A stretch of 64,000 nt of DNA from Cliona cf. orientalis (Eukaryota > Porifera > Demospongiae > Clionaida > Clionaidae). Of this stretch, positions 54,301 through 61,335 are shown in pieces. Under the pieces are notes generated by a model, which worked only from the letters and a program-made list of their open reading frames with translations, was not told the DNA's origin and did not search any database. The position numbers and the translations under genes are program-made. Positions within the stretch are counted from its first letter, which is position 1, and the number at the start of each line of letters is the position of its first letter. Location: NCBI GenBank assembly GCA_963930775.1, contig OZ005693.1, positions 4,712,001 through 4,776,000 on the forward strand. Direction: 5' to 3'.

Positions 54301-54348
54301 CTCCTTAGCCAGCAGAAAACGACGAACGTCGGGATCGGAAGATGCCAT
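33328..54348 (-). CDS. NO VEIN-like giant ATPase protein (multi-exon gene)
   Basis: A 21-kb gene. Sixteen exons (3-18) join with consistent phases and GT-AG sites; exons 1-2 are less certain; the product is about 3,000 residues. Order: possible LOTUS-like helical domain (exon 1), Pro/Gln-rich disordered segment then helical region (exon 3), helical middle (4-8), Hsp90/sacsin-type ATPase with ELIQNADDNEY and GYIGQKGIGFKSVF (9), the family line VFAFLPLRSYGFRFILQGDF...SSRE (13), SPEWKRLHDHE and a long variable region, and a DUF3883-like C-terminus with DIVVE...YIEVKS (18). This order matches plant NO VEIN and its animal relatives. Cellular role in animals is largely unknown; the fold suggests ATP-driven clamp/chaperone action. 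One frame break lies in exon 14. Introns are dense with MITEs. Confidence 0.8.
36355..38098. other. Intron 17 of the NO VEIN-like gene
   Basis: 1.7-kb intron, AT-rich, with the MITE at 37454-38003 next to exon 17. No other gene inside. Confidence 0.5.
37454..38003. mobile_element. MITE with CGTACCCTCGYGAAAGAGGG ends
   Basis: TIRs of about 27 bp (37454-37480 and 37977-38003) sharing GTACCCTCG and GAAAGAGGGCCCA with two mismatches. 550 bp, no transposase. Lies in intron 17, 95 bp from exon 17. Confidence 0.85.
38099..38241 (-). CDS. NO VEIN-like gene, exon 17
   Basis: Phase 1 in, phase 0 out. Encodes DVKWTVIKRDYLKGSTKK and SWVRFLRKLGVKQGI, the WxxFLxxLGV line common in NO VEIN-type proteins. 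Donor GAG|GTAAAT. Confidence 0.8.
38360..38646. mobile_element. CATAGGYGTAGGAA MITE, copy 1
   Basis: Ends CATAGGTGTAGGAA and TTCCTACGCCTGTA; CATGT duplicated on both sides (38355-38359, 38647-38651). Internal words (CCCAGTATTGTT, CACAGATTTCT, TGTGCCTCAATAG, TTCGTGCACAATT) match the copy at 41749-42085. Within intron 16. Confidence 0.8.
38782..38995 (-). CDS. NO VEIN-like gene, exon 16
   Basis: Phase 0 in, phase 1 out. Encodes TKKMDLICNFLVYIKECIEQ, EIVHLLKDSVVVVTNQG and YSSSYIPDPDLEKLFPG. Acceptor CTCTAG, donor CAG|GTACTA. Confidence 0.8.
39386..39594 (-). CDS. NO VEIN-like gene, exon 15
   Basis: Phase 1 in, phase 0 out. Encodes EREVRSSSREFKAIYKEIRV, VLIQSRVRKVLELIGVRNLY and IIKHHILPQF, a helical segment. 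Acceptor TTTGTAG, donor AAG|GTACAT. Confidence 0.8.
39595..40796. other. Intron 14 of the NO VEIN-like gene
   Basis: 1.2 kb without a coding signal; contains CpG-bearing stretches near 39700-39960 but no resolved element. Confidence 0.4.
40797..41533 (-). CDS. NO VEIN-like gene, exon 14 (contains a frame break)
   Basis: Opens ELPGVSLMQAVAQFLQFVPL..HDFFQPVTSQI and meets TAA at 41426-41428. The coding sense resumes at once in the neighbouring frame with KGTNCLPSDP, the expected family line, and runs to LPLEDGTMATTSETSLFFPPDSS. Exon length is 737; its phases require 736. One extra base in ATATAAGGGG (about 41422-41431) explains everything. Confidence 0.75.
41749..42085. mobile_element. CAGTGGCGTAGGAA MITE, copy 2
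   Basis: Ends CAGTGGCGTAGGAA and TTCCTACGCCTATG, flanked by AAATA and AAATG (imperfect 5-bp duplication). GC-rich 3' half with CTTCGCGTGCAATT. Sits in intron 13, between exons 13 and 14. Confidence 0.8.
42368..42550 (-). CDS. NO VEIN-like gene, exon 13
   Basis: Phase 0 both ends, 61 codons. Encodes DLQQQQVFAFLPLRSYGFRF, ILQGDFDLPSSREDVNSDSP and WNQWLREEIPPLF. This is the most conserved stretch of NO VEIN/sacsin-like proteins after the ATPase core. Confidence 0.87.
42551..43850. other. Intron 12 of the NO VEIN-like gene
   Basis: 1.3 kb. Contains a TATG microsatellite near 42735-42760 and an inverted pair GGGCCAAGTATAG/CTATACTTGGCCC (43157-43169, 43310-43322), probably another fold-back element. 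ACATGTACATG repeats near 43755. Confidence 0.45.
43851..43931 (-). CDS. NO VEIN-like gene, exon 12
   Basis: 81 bp, phase 0 both ends: FKPDVEATELALAFPITRDL, TNMTLAK. Matches the TELALAFP line that precedes VFAFLPLRSYG in the family. Acceptor TTTACAG, donor AAG|GTATTA. Confidence 0.8.
43932..44818. other. Intron 11 of the NO VEIN-like gene
   Basis: 887 bp with no coding signal; holds the tRNA-like sequence at 44473-44555. Confidence 0.45.
44473..44555 (+). repeat. tRNA-like sequence (pseudo-tRNA or SINE head)
   Basis: GGTGTAGCGGTTAAG resembles an A box and CAGTTCGAATCC a B box. The outer GTCAAGA and TCTGGAC pair 6 of 7, but the T stem pairs poorly and no clean anticodon stem forms. Inside intron 11, opposite to the host gene. 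Confidence 0.5.
44819..44956 (-). CDS. NO VEIN-like gene, exon 11
   Basis: 46 codons, phase 0 both ends: VSGLERCMVRRDKQRGIVDI and TTDRWLVVKKLLDKASE. Acceptor ATGTAG, donor GAG|GTGAGC. Confidence 0.8.
45350..45496. repeat. CpG-bearing fold-back palindrome
   Basis: Arms of ~65 bp meet at ACTCGTGCTTCGCACTCGT. The outer 20 bp (CTTATTGCCATAGTAGAACG) are perfectly inverted. Similar in size and build to 3325-3470. Confidence 0.85.
45537..45969. mobile_element. MITE with perfect 31-bp terminal inverted repeats
   Basis: The first and last 31 bases (start TATGTGACCTGCTCTGAGAA, end GCAGGTCACATA) are exact reverse complements. 433 bp. TA at both borders fits a Tc1/mariner-type target. The perfect ends suggest recent movement or selection for hairpin ends. 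Intron 10. Confidence 0.92.
46408..46540 (-). CDS. NO VEIN-like gene, exon 10
   Basis: Phase 2 in, phase 0 out. Encodes WQTKIILNLKESHL and PSLLLFLHRLRSITVQDQ, the LLFLxxLRxI line after the ATPase. Acceptor GTGCAG, donor CAG|GTAGAT. Confidence 0.8.
46570..46734. mobile_element. Small MITE, TGTTTATGCTAATA family, copy 2
   Basis: Perfect 14-bp inverted ends TGTTTATGCTAATA and TATTAGCATAAACA, 165 bp. It makes up most of the 239-bp intron 9 of the host gene. Homologous to 31537-31684. Confidence 0.88.
46780..47345 (-). CDS. NO VEIN-like gene, exon 9 (Hsp90-like ATPase)
   Basis: Encodes the GHKL ATP-binding core: FVLELIQNADDNEY (N box with the Mg-binding Asn), VVLNNEVGFSEKNVRAICDV (G1-like), STKGAHRSGYIGQKGIGFKS (glycine-rich lid). 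Sacsin and NO VEIN share this order. Phase 0 in, phase 2 out; donor AAAAT|GTAAGA. Confidence 0.9.
47532..47924. mobile_element. MITE in a (CTA)n target, TACCRTAGAATC ends
   Basis: Ends TACCATAGAATCTCGTGATT and ATCGCAGGATTCTACGGTA, 17 of 22 positions inverted-identical, flanked on both sides by CTACTACTACTA. GTATAAGCCCCCTCT occurs twice inside. Intron 8. Confidence 0.75.
47953..48090 (-). CDS. NO VEIN-like gene, exon 8
   Basis: 46 codons, phase 0 both ends, acidic: STDDEELMEISEIAEELVTK. Acceptor CCTATAG, donor AAG|GTATGT. Confidence 0.78.
48151..48381 (-). CDS. NO VEIN-like gene, exon 7
   Basis: 77 codons, phase 0 both ends: LFIDPSRKITSSATVDGLVK then RRFFQSLGMAIGIKSWADDF. Acceptor ATAATAG, donor AAG|GTGTAT. 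Confidence 0.78.
48580..49254 (-). CDS. NO VEIN-like gene, exon 6
   Basis: 225 codons, phase 0 both ends. Opens DAVSACVTSQFGVNSFEDLS and ends PFKICQLLASE. Mostly helical. Acceptor TCACAG, donor GAG|GTGAGT. Confidence 0.8.
49255..49719. other. Intron 5 of the NO VEIN-like gene
   Basis: 465 bp with ACATGTACATG repeats and the hairpin at 49570-49644. Confidence 0.45.
49570..49644. repeat. 29-bp-arm hairpin in intron 5
   Basis: The left arm starts AATAGTTATCTGCCAGTAAT. The arms (49570-49598, 49616-49644) pair 28 of 29 around a 17-base loop. Size and pairing would suit a small-RNA precursor or a minimal fold-back element. Confidence 0.85.
49720..50009 (-). CDS. NO VEIN-like gene, exon 5
   Basis: Phase 1 in, phase 0 out: GEVLREVISHLKRTRFPIDL, then FLGFVASHDKACEALGG and VMSIIQQLNLEKRDDQ. 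Acceptor TATCAG, donor CAG|GTAAGG. The acceptor lies 30 bp from a pogo-like MITE. Confidence 0.8.
50039..50463. mobile_element. pogo/Tigger-like MITE
   Basis: Ends CAGTGCAACCTTGATTATCC and GGATAATCGAGGTTGCACTG (22-bp TIR, one mismatch) with TA on both sides (50037-50038, 50464-50465). CAG...ACCTCGATTATCCGG is the usual end of pogo/Tigger transposons. 425 bp, no transposase. Intron 4, 30 bp from exon 5. Confidence 0.88.
50670..51093 (-). CDS. NO VEIN-like gene, exon 4
   Basis: Phase 0 in, phase 1 out: TNFRFRSSQIQARRRMEVAL, ILFSIFDACNKHFMGPQQ, FLLAIYEGAYGADTLVPKFM. Acceptor AATCCAG, donor AAG|GTATGT. Confidence 0.8.
51486..53068 (-). CDS. NO VEIN-like gene, exon 3 (long, Pro/Gln-rich then helical)
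   Basis: 1,583 bp, phase 1 in and phase 0 out. Opens GIEIDSIYTVLQVSGIEELL. Residues ~60-320 are disordered: Pro, His, Gln and Ser-rich, with a basic KRRREAK cluster that could be a nuclear signal. The last ~190 residues are helical (VEELISDLSSQGKFLQPDKV, ELIKVFCWFSPVTSLHELEL). Acceptor TGTACAG, donor CAG|GTATGG. Confidence 0.8.
53236..53300. repeat. ACGTCCGGGGGACG repeat, left partner
   Basis: TACGTCCGGGGGACGTAAAC and a second copy, TACGTCCGGGGGGACGCATG, 30 bp on. The same two units occur inverted at 54060-54110, making an ~870-bp-wide inverted pair around exon 2. Confidence 0.75.
53565..53964 (-). CDS. NO VEIN-like gene, exon 2 region (uncertain borders)
   Basis: Two candidate exons. 53840-53964 (GTDGKKGGGEKTGTDRIPSP to DGEKST, donor ACG|GTATGT) and 53565-53598 (QNYGTAILGDT, donor CCG|GTATGT). 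The second joins exon 3 in phase to read GDTGIEIDSIYTV. The join from exon 1 is not settled because its best donors do not match these phases. Confidence 0.45.
54060..54110. repeat. ACGTCCGGGGGACG repeat, right partner
   Basis: GGCGTCCCCCCAGACGTA and GTTTACGTCCCCCGGACG are the reverse complements of the units at 53236-53300. Just downstream of exon 1 in the gene's sense. Confidence 0.75.
54143..54348 (-). CDS. NO VEIN-like gene, exon 1 (candidate, LOTUS-like)
   Basis: ATG at 54346-54348: MASSDPDVRRFLLAKEFGEV, then FQPIAVRGLTQAYQSKYRKN and KLGFSRNLDYFVDELPIF. The pattern of helix, Tyr, Gly-Phe and Leu-Pro resembles OST-HTH/LOTUS domains, which bind RNA or Vasa-type helicases; this is family-pattern inference. 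End set at a weak donor (CCG|GTGTCA). Confidence 0.55.
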
Positions 54349-54469
54349 GATACTGACGGTGCTCTCTATTAAAAGTCGCTTTGAACGTGCGGAGTAACGG
54401 TGGCCTTCTATTTTAAGGCGCCTGGCAAAACATAATGGGTATAGGTCGTCACAAAACATACTCGGTGGG

Positions 54470-54530
54470 CGTGGTCATTCCACTATTCCACTCCATTCCA
54501 TTCCACCGTTCCATTCCGCTGAATAAAGAC
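54470..54530. repeat. CCATT-type simple repeat
   Basis: Imperfect CATTCCACTATTCCACTCCA words just upstream of the NO VEIN-like start codon. Possible promoter-proximal satellite. Confidence 0.6.
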
Positions 54531-54676
54531 ACCCCATACAGTCAGCCACTGACCTCAGTGATGCTGCAGAGAAAGCAGTCGCCTCTTTGAATTAGCTATC
54601 CGGTGAATATATTGAATCAGGAGAGTATTATTGTTCTTTTTCGCGCGCTATAAACAACGCATGCGCATTGAAAGAC

Positions 54677-54892
54677 CAGTGCCTCCAAGCTGCTCTCCTA
54701 CCTTTCAGTATAAATATTCCCATTTTTCAGTATTTTGCATGCATTTTCAGTATTTTTCAGTATTTTTCAAAGGGCTCCATATATGATGTATGTACTGAAT
54801 TCTCCCAGTTTTCAGTATTTTTGAAATTTTATCAGTATTTATGGTCAGAATTCAGTAAAAATACTGACAAATCCGTATACTTGGAGGCACTG
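54677..54892. mobile_element. CAGTGCCTCCAAG MITE with AAAGAC duplication
   Basis: Perfect 13-bp ends CAGTGCCTCCAAG/CTTGGAGGCACTG, flanked by AAAGAC on both sides (54671-54676, 54893-54898). Interior rich in TTTTCAGTATTT. 216 bp. Confidence 0.88.
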
Positions 54893-57007
54893 AAAGACGC
54901 GCGCTAGTCGTGCGCGTGACTTACGTGCGTGCATGACCACGTACGTCATCGCGTATATACCGAAAACTAGTATAATAGCTGCCCATTTAATTTCCTGCCC
55001 TTTTTAGTTTGGCTGTATGCGTCTAGATCTTGCTCGAGCCCGAGATTGCCTGTTTCGAAAGGTAAGAGCGAATAAGATCATAATAATTAGTTCTTGAAAA
55101 AAAAAAATTATATCATTCAATTTTTATTACCTTAATTAATGTTCAGGCGTGTATTTAAGGGGGCTATGCCTAGAACAATTTTGCAGAAAAGCTAAATGTC
55201 TATTTACTCGCCTATATATAGTAGCTAAGTTGATGTTATTATAATACAGCGAGTCAACGGAGCGATCAAAAGCTCTGCATGTACGTTTAGTTTATATGCT
55301 AATCTTCTCCCACTCAATTTCATTGCCTGTTGACACTGCACTGGTAGCTAAATCCTCCCACTTTCTTAGCATTGGTATGTTATGTGAGGTTAAATTTATA
55401 GTTAAAAGTATTCTATGCGATTTTTATTTATGTGATAATACCATGAACCAGACTCCACCCTCAAGGGTAGGGTCAGACTACCCATTCTAGTAGAGGAAAG
55501 AGCTATCAGCCCTTAGTAGAGGTGATTATGTAACACTGAAAATACTAACCAGTAGTCCGTAAATATCAGCAGCATATTTCTCTCTGGCTCTTTCCGACTC
55601 AAACTGTTGTACCGTTCGTGATTGGCCTAACAGACTAAGTGCTTACTAGAGCAGATTGATCGCGTGCAATATGACTGACCACATGTACTTGGTGCGCGTC
55701 TCAGCCGACCACCTTACTGCGCAATGTATGTAATGCGCATGTTTATTTTGCTATTTTTAATTGTGCAATTTCGATACTTGAAATTCGCACAATCGCATAA
55801 CTAAAAATACTGCATAACATACTAATGCTAGTAGGTAATGTAGGTAATATGTCAAAAACTGGGAGGATTTAGCACTGGTAGCTTAATCCTCCCACTCTTT
55901 GACATGGCAAAAAGCGGGAGGATTAACTCACAATGAATATCATAGTTGTGAATATCTTAAAAATTGAGTGGGAGAGGATTAGCATAATAATAGTACTAGC
56001 TATGTATACTTAATAAAAAATAATTGGTTCGTAAAGTATACTGGTATCCATTAGTGCAGTGCAAGAGTGTCACATATACCGATAAGTTTACGAACCAATT
56101 ATTTTTTACGTGGCTAGTAATAATAATTATTATTATTATGCTAATCCTCACCCACTCAATTTTTAAGATATTCACAACTTGATTCCTAATGATATCGATG
56201 TTCATTGCCTGTTGACACTGGTAGCCAAATCCTCCCACTTTTTTGACATGGCAACAAAGGGGAGGATTTATCGATTAAAGAACGGAAATTTTAATAATTC
56301 TACTTTATTCTTCACATTTCCTGTAGTGAGATCTTAATAATTCTGTTGATATGCTTTGAGATGTGGATAATATAGCTGCATGTATGCGTGCAGGTCTACA
56401 TAAGTGCATCTATGCAGCATGGGCTCATCGTAGCATGGCCAGCCGTGGCAGAAATCTGATTGCCTAAAACACACAGGCTGAGCACAAATGAACATTTGTT
56501 TCAGCTGCGGCACGTTTGGGGCAGCACACCCTTGCACGTGAATACAGGTGGCTTGAGTTGTGCATGCACACTACTGATTCAGGAAGAGGGCCGGCCATCT
56601 TGGTATCAACTTTGTCGAGCTACATTGTTGTGTACGGGGACGTCGGGGATCGAGCATGCAAATGTACTGCATTGTGTGTCAACAAAAAATAACTATTTGT
56701 TTCTTTACATATCATAATATGGCATCATAATATCATCAGCAATACATGAACTTATCTCTTTATACAGTTTTGTATTATAATAATCATCCAGCAAGTCTCC
56801 TCTGTATAATATAATTAATTTTGAATTAAGCGATAAAACTAACTGTAGTAGTAACTATCAGAGATCTATAGAGTCTGCTAACTACAAAGCTAGGTTGAGT
56901 GTGATCACGTGACTGCCAGTGGGTGATCGACTAGCACCCACACCACATCCACCCAAACCTTCGTCTAAAAAATTGACACAGCCAGTAGACCAATAACTGT
57001 CCGTGCC
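54893..57007. other. Intergenic, repeat-rich
   Basis: No supported gene. A possible tiny exon at 55016-55060 (MRLDLARARDCLFRK then GTAAGA) has no partner. Copies of the GCTAATCYTCTCCCACTCAA word occur at 55298 and in the fold-back at 55946-56177. Confidence 0.4.
55946..56177. repeat. Long fold-back with ~95-bp arms
   Basis: The left arm (55946-56040) and right arm (56076-56177) are inverted copies: TTGTGAATATCTTAAAAATT with TTTTTAAGATATTCACAA at the ends, AATAATTGGTTCGTAAA with TTTACGAACCAATTATT near a ~35-bp centre. Related AATCCTCCCACT words flank both sides (55890, 56230), suggesting a larger ~430-bp inverted structure. Confidence 0.88.
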
Positions 57008-57619
57008 ATGGCGGATGATATAATGGAATTCATTCATCCAGACATCTTCAGAGCAGCTGTTGAGGTTGTTCCAGCTCACAGAGCAACTCTCAACCAGCGA
57101 AAACAAAATGCCGCCATTCACAAGTTGCAGAAGTGTAGTGGACTACATTGGATCACACCGGAGACTTTCAGCTGCTTATCTGTTAACACTGTGTCCCTCT
57201 CGGGAGCACTTCTACTGATCTTCTTTTGCCAATGCCTCCTTGGCAGGTGGAGAAGGATCAAAGGAAATCACCCAGTGGCCTGTCGTCGCATCTCCCAATA
57301 TATGGCTCCCTGCCGTAGAGTAGCTCACAGGATAGACAAGGTCTTGAAACGATAAAACTGTAGAATGAGGAGATGGCTCTTTCGCTTGTGGTTGCTTTAC
57401 GTGATTCTCCGCTTCTTGGTGCGTCGGAAAGTGGCGAGGATTCGGAAGAAATGCAAGAACAGAGGAGTGTATTATTTTGAGCATATGAAAAATGCCTATA
57501 TCAAAGCAGCGCTATTCATTTATCGGTATTCACCCTTCATGCGTGTGTCAGCTGTGGTGATATTTCTGCACCTATTTTATGTCTGGAGATGTGGAGCTCC
57601 ATCCTGGGCCTCAAGGTGA
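57008..57619 (+). pseudogene. Membrane protein frame with in-frame TAA
   Basis: One frame from ATG 57008 (MADDIMEFIHPDIFRAAVEV) to 57619 with a single TAA at 57353-57355. The first part has one hydrophobic helix (SLSGALLLIFFCQCLLG). The second part (MRRWLFRLWLLYVILRFLV, YSPFMRVSAVVIFLHLFYV) has two and is Arg/Lys-rich. A donor AAG|GTGAGC follows near 57616. No family recognised. Likely an upstream part of the decayed Death-domain gene, though the phase does not fit its next exon. Confidence 0.4.
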
Positions 57620-57902
57620 GCATTACTTTTATCAGCCACATACACTACAATCACTTTAAGACTAGCTAGAATGCATGTAGTATTGTTTTTTATACAAAAT
57701 CTGCAAAATGCAGTGGTTACATGACTTTTTTAACTGTAATATAGATCAACTGACCATTAGAGATCTTAAGACTGTTAAGAAAGCCGCCTGGGATGCACGC
57801 ACAAAGTGGATGGATATAGGACTAGAGCTGGATATAATCCAACCTGACCTTGACGAGATAAATGCAGATAATCGTGGTGATACTAAGAAATGCTTTATCA
57901 TG

Positions 57903-58717
57903 CAGTGGCGGATCCAGGGGGGGGGGTTGCTGGGGTTGCAACCCCCCCCCAAACGATTTTGAGTAGCCCCTCCCACTTATATACAAGGCTTACTATAGCT
58001 TGGCATAGTAGCTGCCACTGTATGGTTAGCAGTAGACAAGCTGTGTAGAGTACATACTTGGCCTCAAACCAATAGGTGGTGAACGGTGGTTAATATAGTG
58101 GTACACCTAGCCTCGTCCCCAGGCTCTCTTGGGGGAGGGGAAAGAGAGCCTGGTAACGACTGCATGCGCATGCGCCAAAATCTCCGTATACTATCCGTGG
58201 ACTATTTGATCGTATACTACTAGTCAAGCTCAAAAGTCGCCCAAGCACTCGAAAAATATCTTGCCATCGGTTCGTGATGGTGTCTAGGAGAGTTAAATGA
58301 GGTAAATCACTCAAACGTTGGTTTTTGTACCCTCGAAAGGCCGTTTTGTTGTGAAAACTGGCTTACCATGTTTTGCTGGTAAGGGTTCGCGCATGCGCAT
58401 GCAGTCGTTACCAGGCTCTCTTTTCCCCTCCCCCAAGAGAGCGTGGGGACGAGGCTATAGTACACCCTGAACATGGCTTCAGCTATGAATAATCTACTGT
58501 AGACCACAAGAGTCAGCTGTGGTGCTAGGCGTGGTAAAGCTCTATACCTACAGTGTTATAGTACCTTACTAGGTCACAGTCACTCTCTGGGAAGCGAGAA
58601 GATGATTAAAAGTGGGCGTGGCTCATTAAAAGTGGGCGTGGTCGCAAAAATTTCGTGCGCTTCACGCACAATTATACTTACAACCCCACCATACTAAAAA
58701 TCCTAGATCTGCCCCTG
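57903..58717. mobile_element. CAGTGGCGGATCCAGG element, carrying a nested MULE-like MITE
   Basis: Left end CAGTGGCGGATCCAGG, right end CCTAGATCTGCCCCTG (imperfect TIR). A G-run and a C-run lie at 57917-57925 and 57942-57950. TTTAT before 57898 and after 58718 may be the target duplication. The MITE at 58108-58457 sits inside. Confidence 0.75.
58108..58457. mobile_element. MULE-like MITE with long TIRs and 9-bp duplication
   Basis: TIRs of about 70 bp, starting TAGCCTCGTCCCCAGGCTCT and ending GGGGACGAGGCTA, include GGGGGAGGGGAAAGAGAG and GCATGCGCATGCG blocks. Flanks TGGTACACC (58099-58107) and TAGTACACC (58458-58466) differ at one base. Same end type as 13190-13444. Confidence 0.88.
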
Positions 58718-58978
58718 ATTTATGGAGATGCTCACTCGATGGCTGAAATAAGTTGATCCACCCCCTACTTGGTCAGCACTGGTTGCCACTCTACAAGACC
58801 CTGCCATTGGGAAGGAGGTTTAGCTGAAGAAATAGAGAGCAAGTATGTGCACCAATGCAGCAAGACTTCAGCAATTCAGGTCCAGCAACTAAAAGCCAAG
58901 AAGGTGAGTTCATTGTAAGAGTTATGATAAAATTGAACCACAATAATAATTATATAATTATCTGACATAATTTTGCAG

Positions 58979-59323
58979 TTTCTTCAACTCGCTGTCTGAC
59001 AAAGCTAGAAGAGTATTATGCTGAGGAATTGAAATATCGGTGCAAAGCCAAGGCACGTGCTCCCTCTGACGATACTCAGTGGCCACCTCCGGTTGACGAT
59101 AAACACGAAGTATTCAGGCTAGAAATTGTTGAAGCAAAACGGAAAATTCGAAGAACTGACATTGAGAGTGACAGGGTACGATGTAAAATCATTGATGATA
59201 AGGTGGTGAAGTAGTTTGCCAAGGGGCTTCCATTGCACTAAAGGACATTTTCTCAAAAATTGAAGATCAGCCAAATGCGTTGATGGAGCCATATCCAGTT
59301 GCACAAGCTCGAGCTTGTGCATG
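58979..59323 (+). pseudogene. Exon downstream of the Death domain (decayed)
   Basis: After acceptor TTTGCAG: SSTRCLTKLEEYYAEELKYR, APSDDTQWPPPVDDKHEVFR, LEIVEAKRKIRRTDIESDR. The frame stops at 59212, but sense continues one base over with EVVCQGASIALKDIFSKIED to 59323. The WPPP-containing linker resembles the stretch that in sponge and cnidarian NLR-like proteins joins the Death domain to NACHT; this is inference, as no NACHT sequence follows. Confidence 0.5.
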
Positions 59324-59710
59324 AGTAGTGAGCTATCTTCGCTTCGATCGCCATTCCCATAGACGGCTGTACTAAACGCGAGTGTAGATTACGGAGACAT
59401 TTTACGGAGAAAATTTCTCCGTGTTCGCACATTTCTGGCAATGAAACACTTTACCTATTCCCTTGAAGTAGGATGTATAGTCACAGCCACAGCCAGTAGC
59501 TACATAAATGGGAAGGGGTCAAAGGTCACACCGGACTGGGGACACACCCACCTATCGCCATGTTCCTGTCATGCGCCCCACAAGTGAAGCGTGGGCCCGT
59601 AAAGCCATTCTTAACCGGAAGCAATATAACCTGCATTCACGCACACGGGATACGCCCACAAGCTTAATTGGGCCTTAATGGCCCCTTTTTTCTTTTTTTC
59701 AAGGAGACCA

Positions 59711-61316
59711 CACACTAAGCAGAAAAAATTGTCCAGAAACCACCACACAGTTGAGCTGGATGCGTAGTAGAACCATACAATGCAAGCAGGCAGCCTATAC
59801 ATCAATTTTGACCAAAGTGGGTGATGGTCGTTACGTTGATGTGTGCGCGTGGCCCCGCCCCTCACGTAGCGCGTGGGCGGAAAACATTGCAAATGCATGG
59901 CTTCCTATACAAACATATAGGAAAACTTCAAACGGCCATAACTTTAATTCTAAGGCGTGAATCAAAATTCTTTCAGGTCAAATCTCTAATTTCAACCCAT
60001 TCTGCGTGCCCATGTAAAAATTATCCCCCCAAGTGCTCCCAAACCCCCCATGAACTAGATTATTTAATTATTTAACTTTGCTTTTTTTTCAAGCGAGCCA
60101 ATACACTAAGCATAAAAAACAATTATCCAGAAAACACCACAAAGTACTGGTGGAATGCATGGAGAGCCATAAAATACAAGAAAACTCTTAGTAGAACCTT
60201 ACAATGCAAGGGGAGAGCCATAGGAGCAATATAAGTAATGTTCGGTAAAGGGTCGTCGACGTACCCCGCGCACCCGTAATTTTTTTATGGGCAAACATTG
60301 CAAATGCATGGCTTCCTATACAAACATATGGGAACTTTAAAGAGCCATAACTTTAATTCTAAGGTGTGAATCAAAATCCCATCCGGTCAAACCTGTTACT
60401 TTGACCCATTCTGCGTGCCCATATAAAAATTATGTCTGCAAGTGCTCTCAAATCCCCCATGAATTAGATTATTAAACTTTTTTTGTTTTTTTCGAGCTAG
60501 CGTGCACACTAAGCAGAAAATAATTGTCAAGAAAACCACATAATACACCTAGGATGCACAGTAGAGCCATACAAAGCAAGTAAACAACCTAGGATGCACA
60601 GTAGAGTCATACAAAGCCAGCAAACAACCTATACTCCAATTTTGAGAAATTTTCTAAATAACGCACACCACGGGTATTCCCCCGTTTTTCACGTAGCGCG
60701 TGGGCGGAAAACATTGTAAACTCATGGCTTCCCTATAGGAAAACTTTAAGGGTCCGTAACTTTAATTCTAAGGCATGAATCAAAATTCCCCAGGGTCAAA
60801 ACTCTAGTTTCGACCCATTCTGCGTGCCCATGTAAAAATTATCTCCCCAAGTGCTCCCAAACCCCCCGTGAATTTTTATATTTTTTCTACTTAGTGTGTA
60901 ACTACATAGTGTGTAACAAGAAGAGGATACACTAAGCAGAAAAAAACAGTCCAGAAATCACCACATATTTGAGCTGGATGCATTGTAGACCCATACAATG
61001 CAAGCAGGCAGCCTAAATTTCAATTTTGATCGAAGTGGGTAATGATCGTCACATTTATGTGCGCGTATAGCCCCGCCCCTAACGTAGCTCGTGGGCGGAA
61101 AACATTGCAAATGCATGGCTTCCTATACAAACATATGGGGATACGTCAAAGGGCCGTAACTTTAATTCTAAGGCGTGAATCAAAATTCTTTCAGGTCAAA
61201 TCCCTAGTTTCGACCCATTCTGCGTGCCCATGTAAAAATTATCCCCCCAAGTGTTCCCAAACCCCCCATGAATTAGATTTTTTATTTAATAGTTTGTTTT
61301 TTCTACTTAGTGTTCT
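59711..61316. repeat. Four-unit tandem array, ~400 bp per unit
   Basis: Units begin near 59711, 60102, 60504 and 60928 with ACACTAAGCAGAAAAA-type words and share GGGCGGAAAACATTGC, ATGGCTTCCTATACAAACAT, AACTTTAATTCTAAGG and GACCCATTCTGCGTGCCCAT. Units differ by 10-20% by eye. The last one ends TTTTTTCTACTTAGTGT, the reverse complement of the unit start. Small + frames inside are repeat by-products. Confidence 0.88.
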
Positions 61317-61335
61317 TAGTGTTTAATTAGTGTTT

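Larger units (their letters stand above)
57709..58918 (+). pseudogene. Death-domain exon split by transposon insertions
   Basis: 57709-57902 encodes QWLHDFFNCNIDQLTIRDLK, KKAAWDARTKWMDIGLELDI and PDLDEINADNRGDTKKCF, the first helices of a Death domain. An ~815-bp insertion (57903-58717) follows. Then MEMLTRWLK, a TAA, VDPPPTWSALVATLQDPAIG and, after a one-base shift, AEEIESKYVHQC...VQQLKAKK with donor AAG|GTGAGT at 58902-58903. The two halves are one Death domain. Death domains mediate homotypic assembly in apoptosis and innate immunity. Three lesions (insertion, stop, frameshift) make it a pseudogene. Confidence 0.7.

Noticed and set aside
55016-55060. Tiny 5' exon MRLDLARARDCLFRK with a good donor
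   Set aside because: No in-phase partner exon or domain could be found; could be chance.
57212-57484. 90-residue minus-strand frame opposite the membrane protein
   Set aside because: Antisense shadow without hydrophobic or domain pattern; the + strand frame is longer and followed by a donor.
59751-61326. Small + frames in the tandem array
   Set aside because: Same peptide arises from each repeat unit; no start context or known domain.
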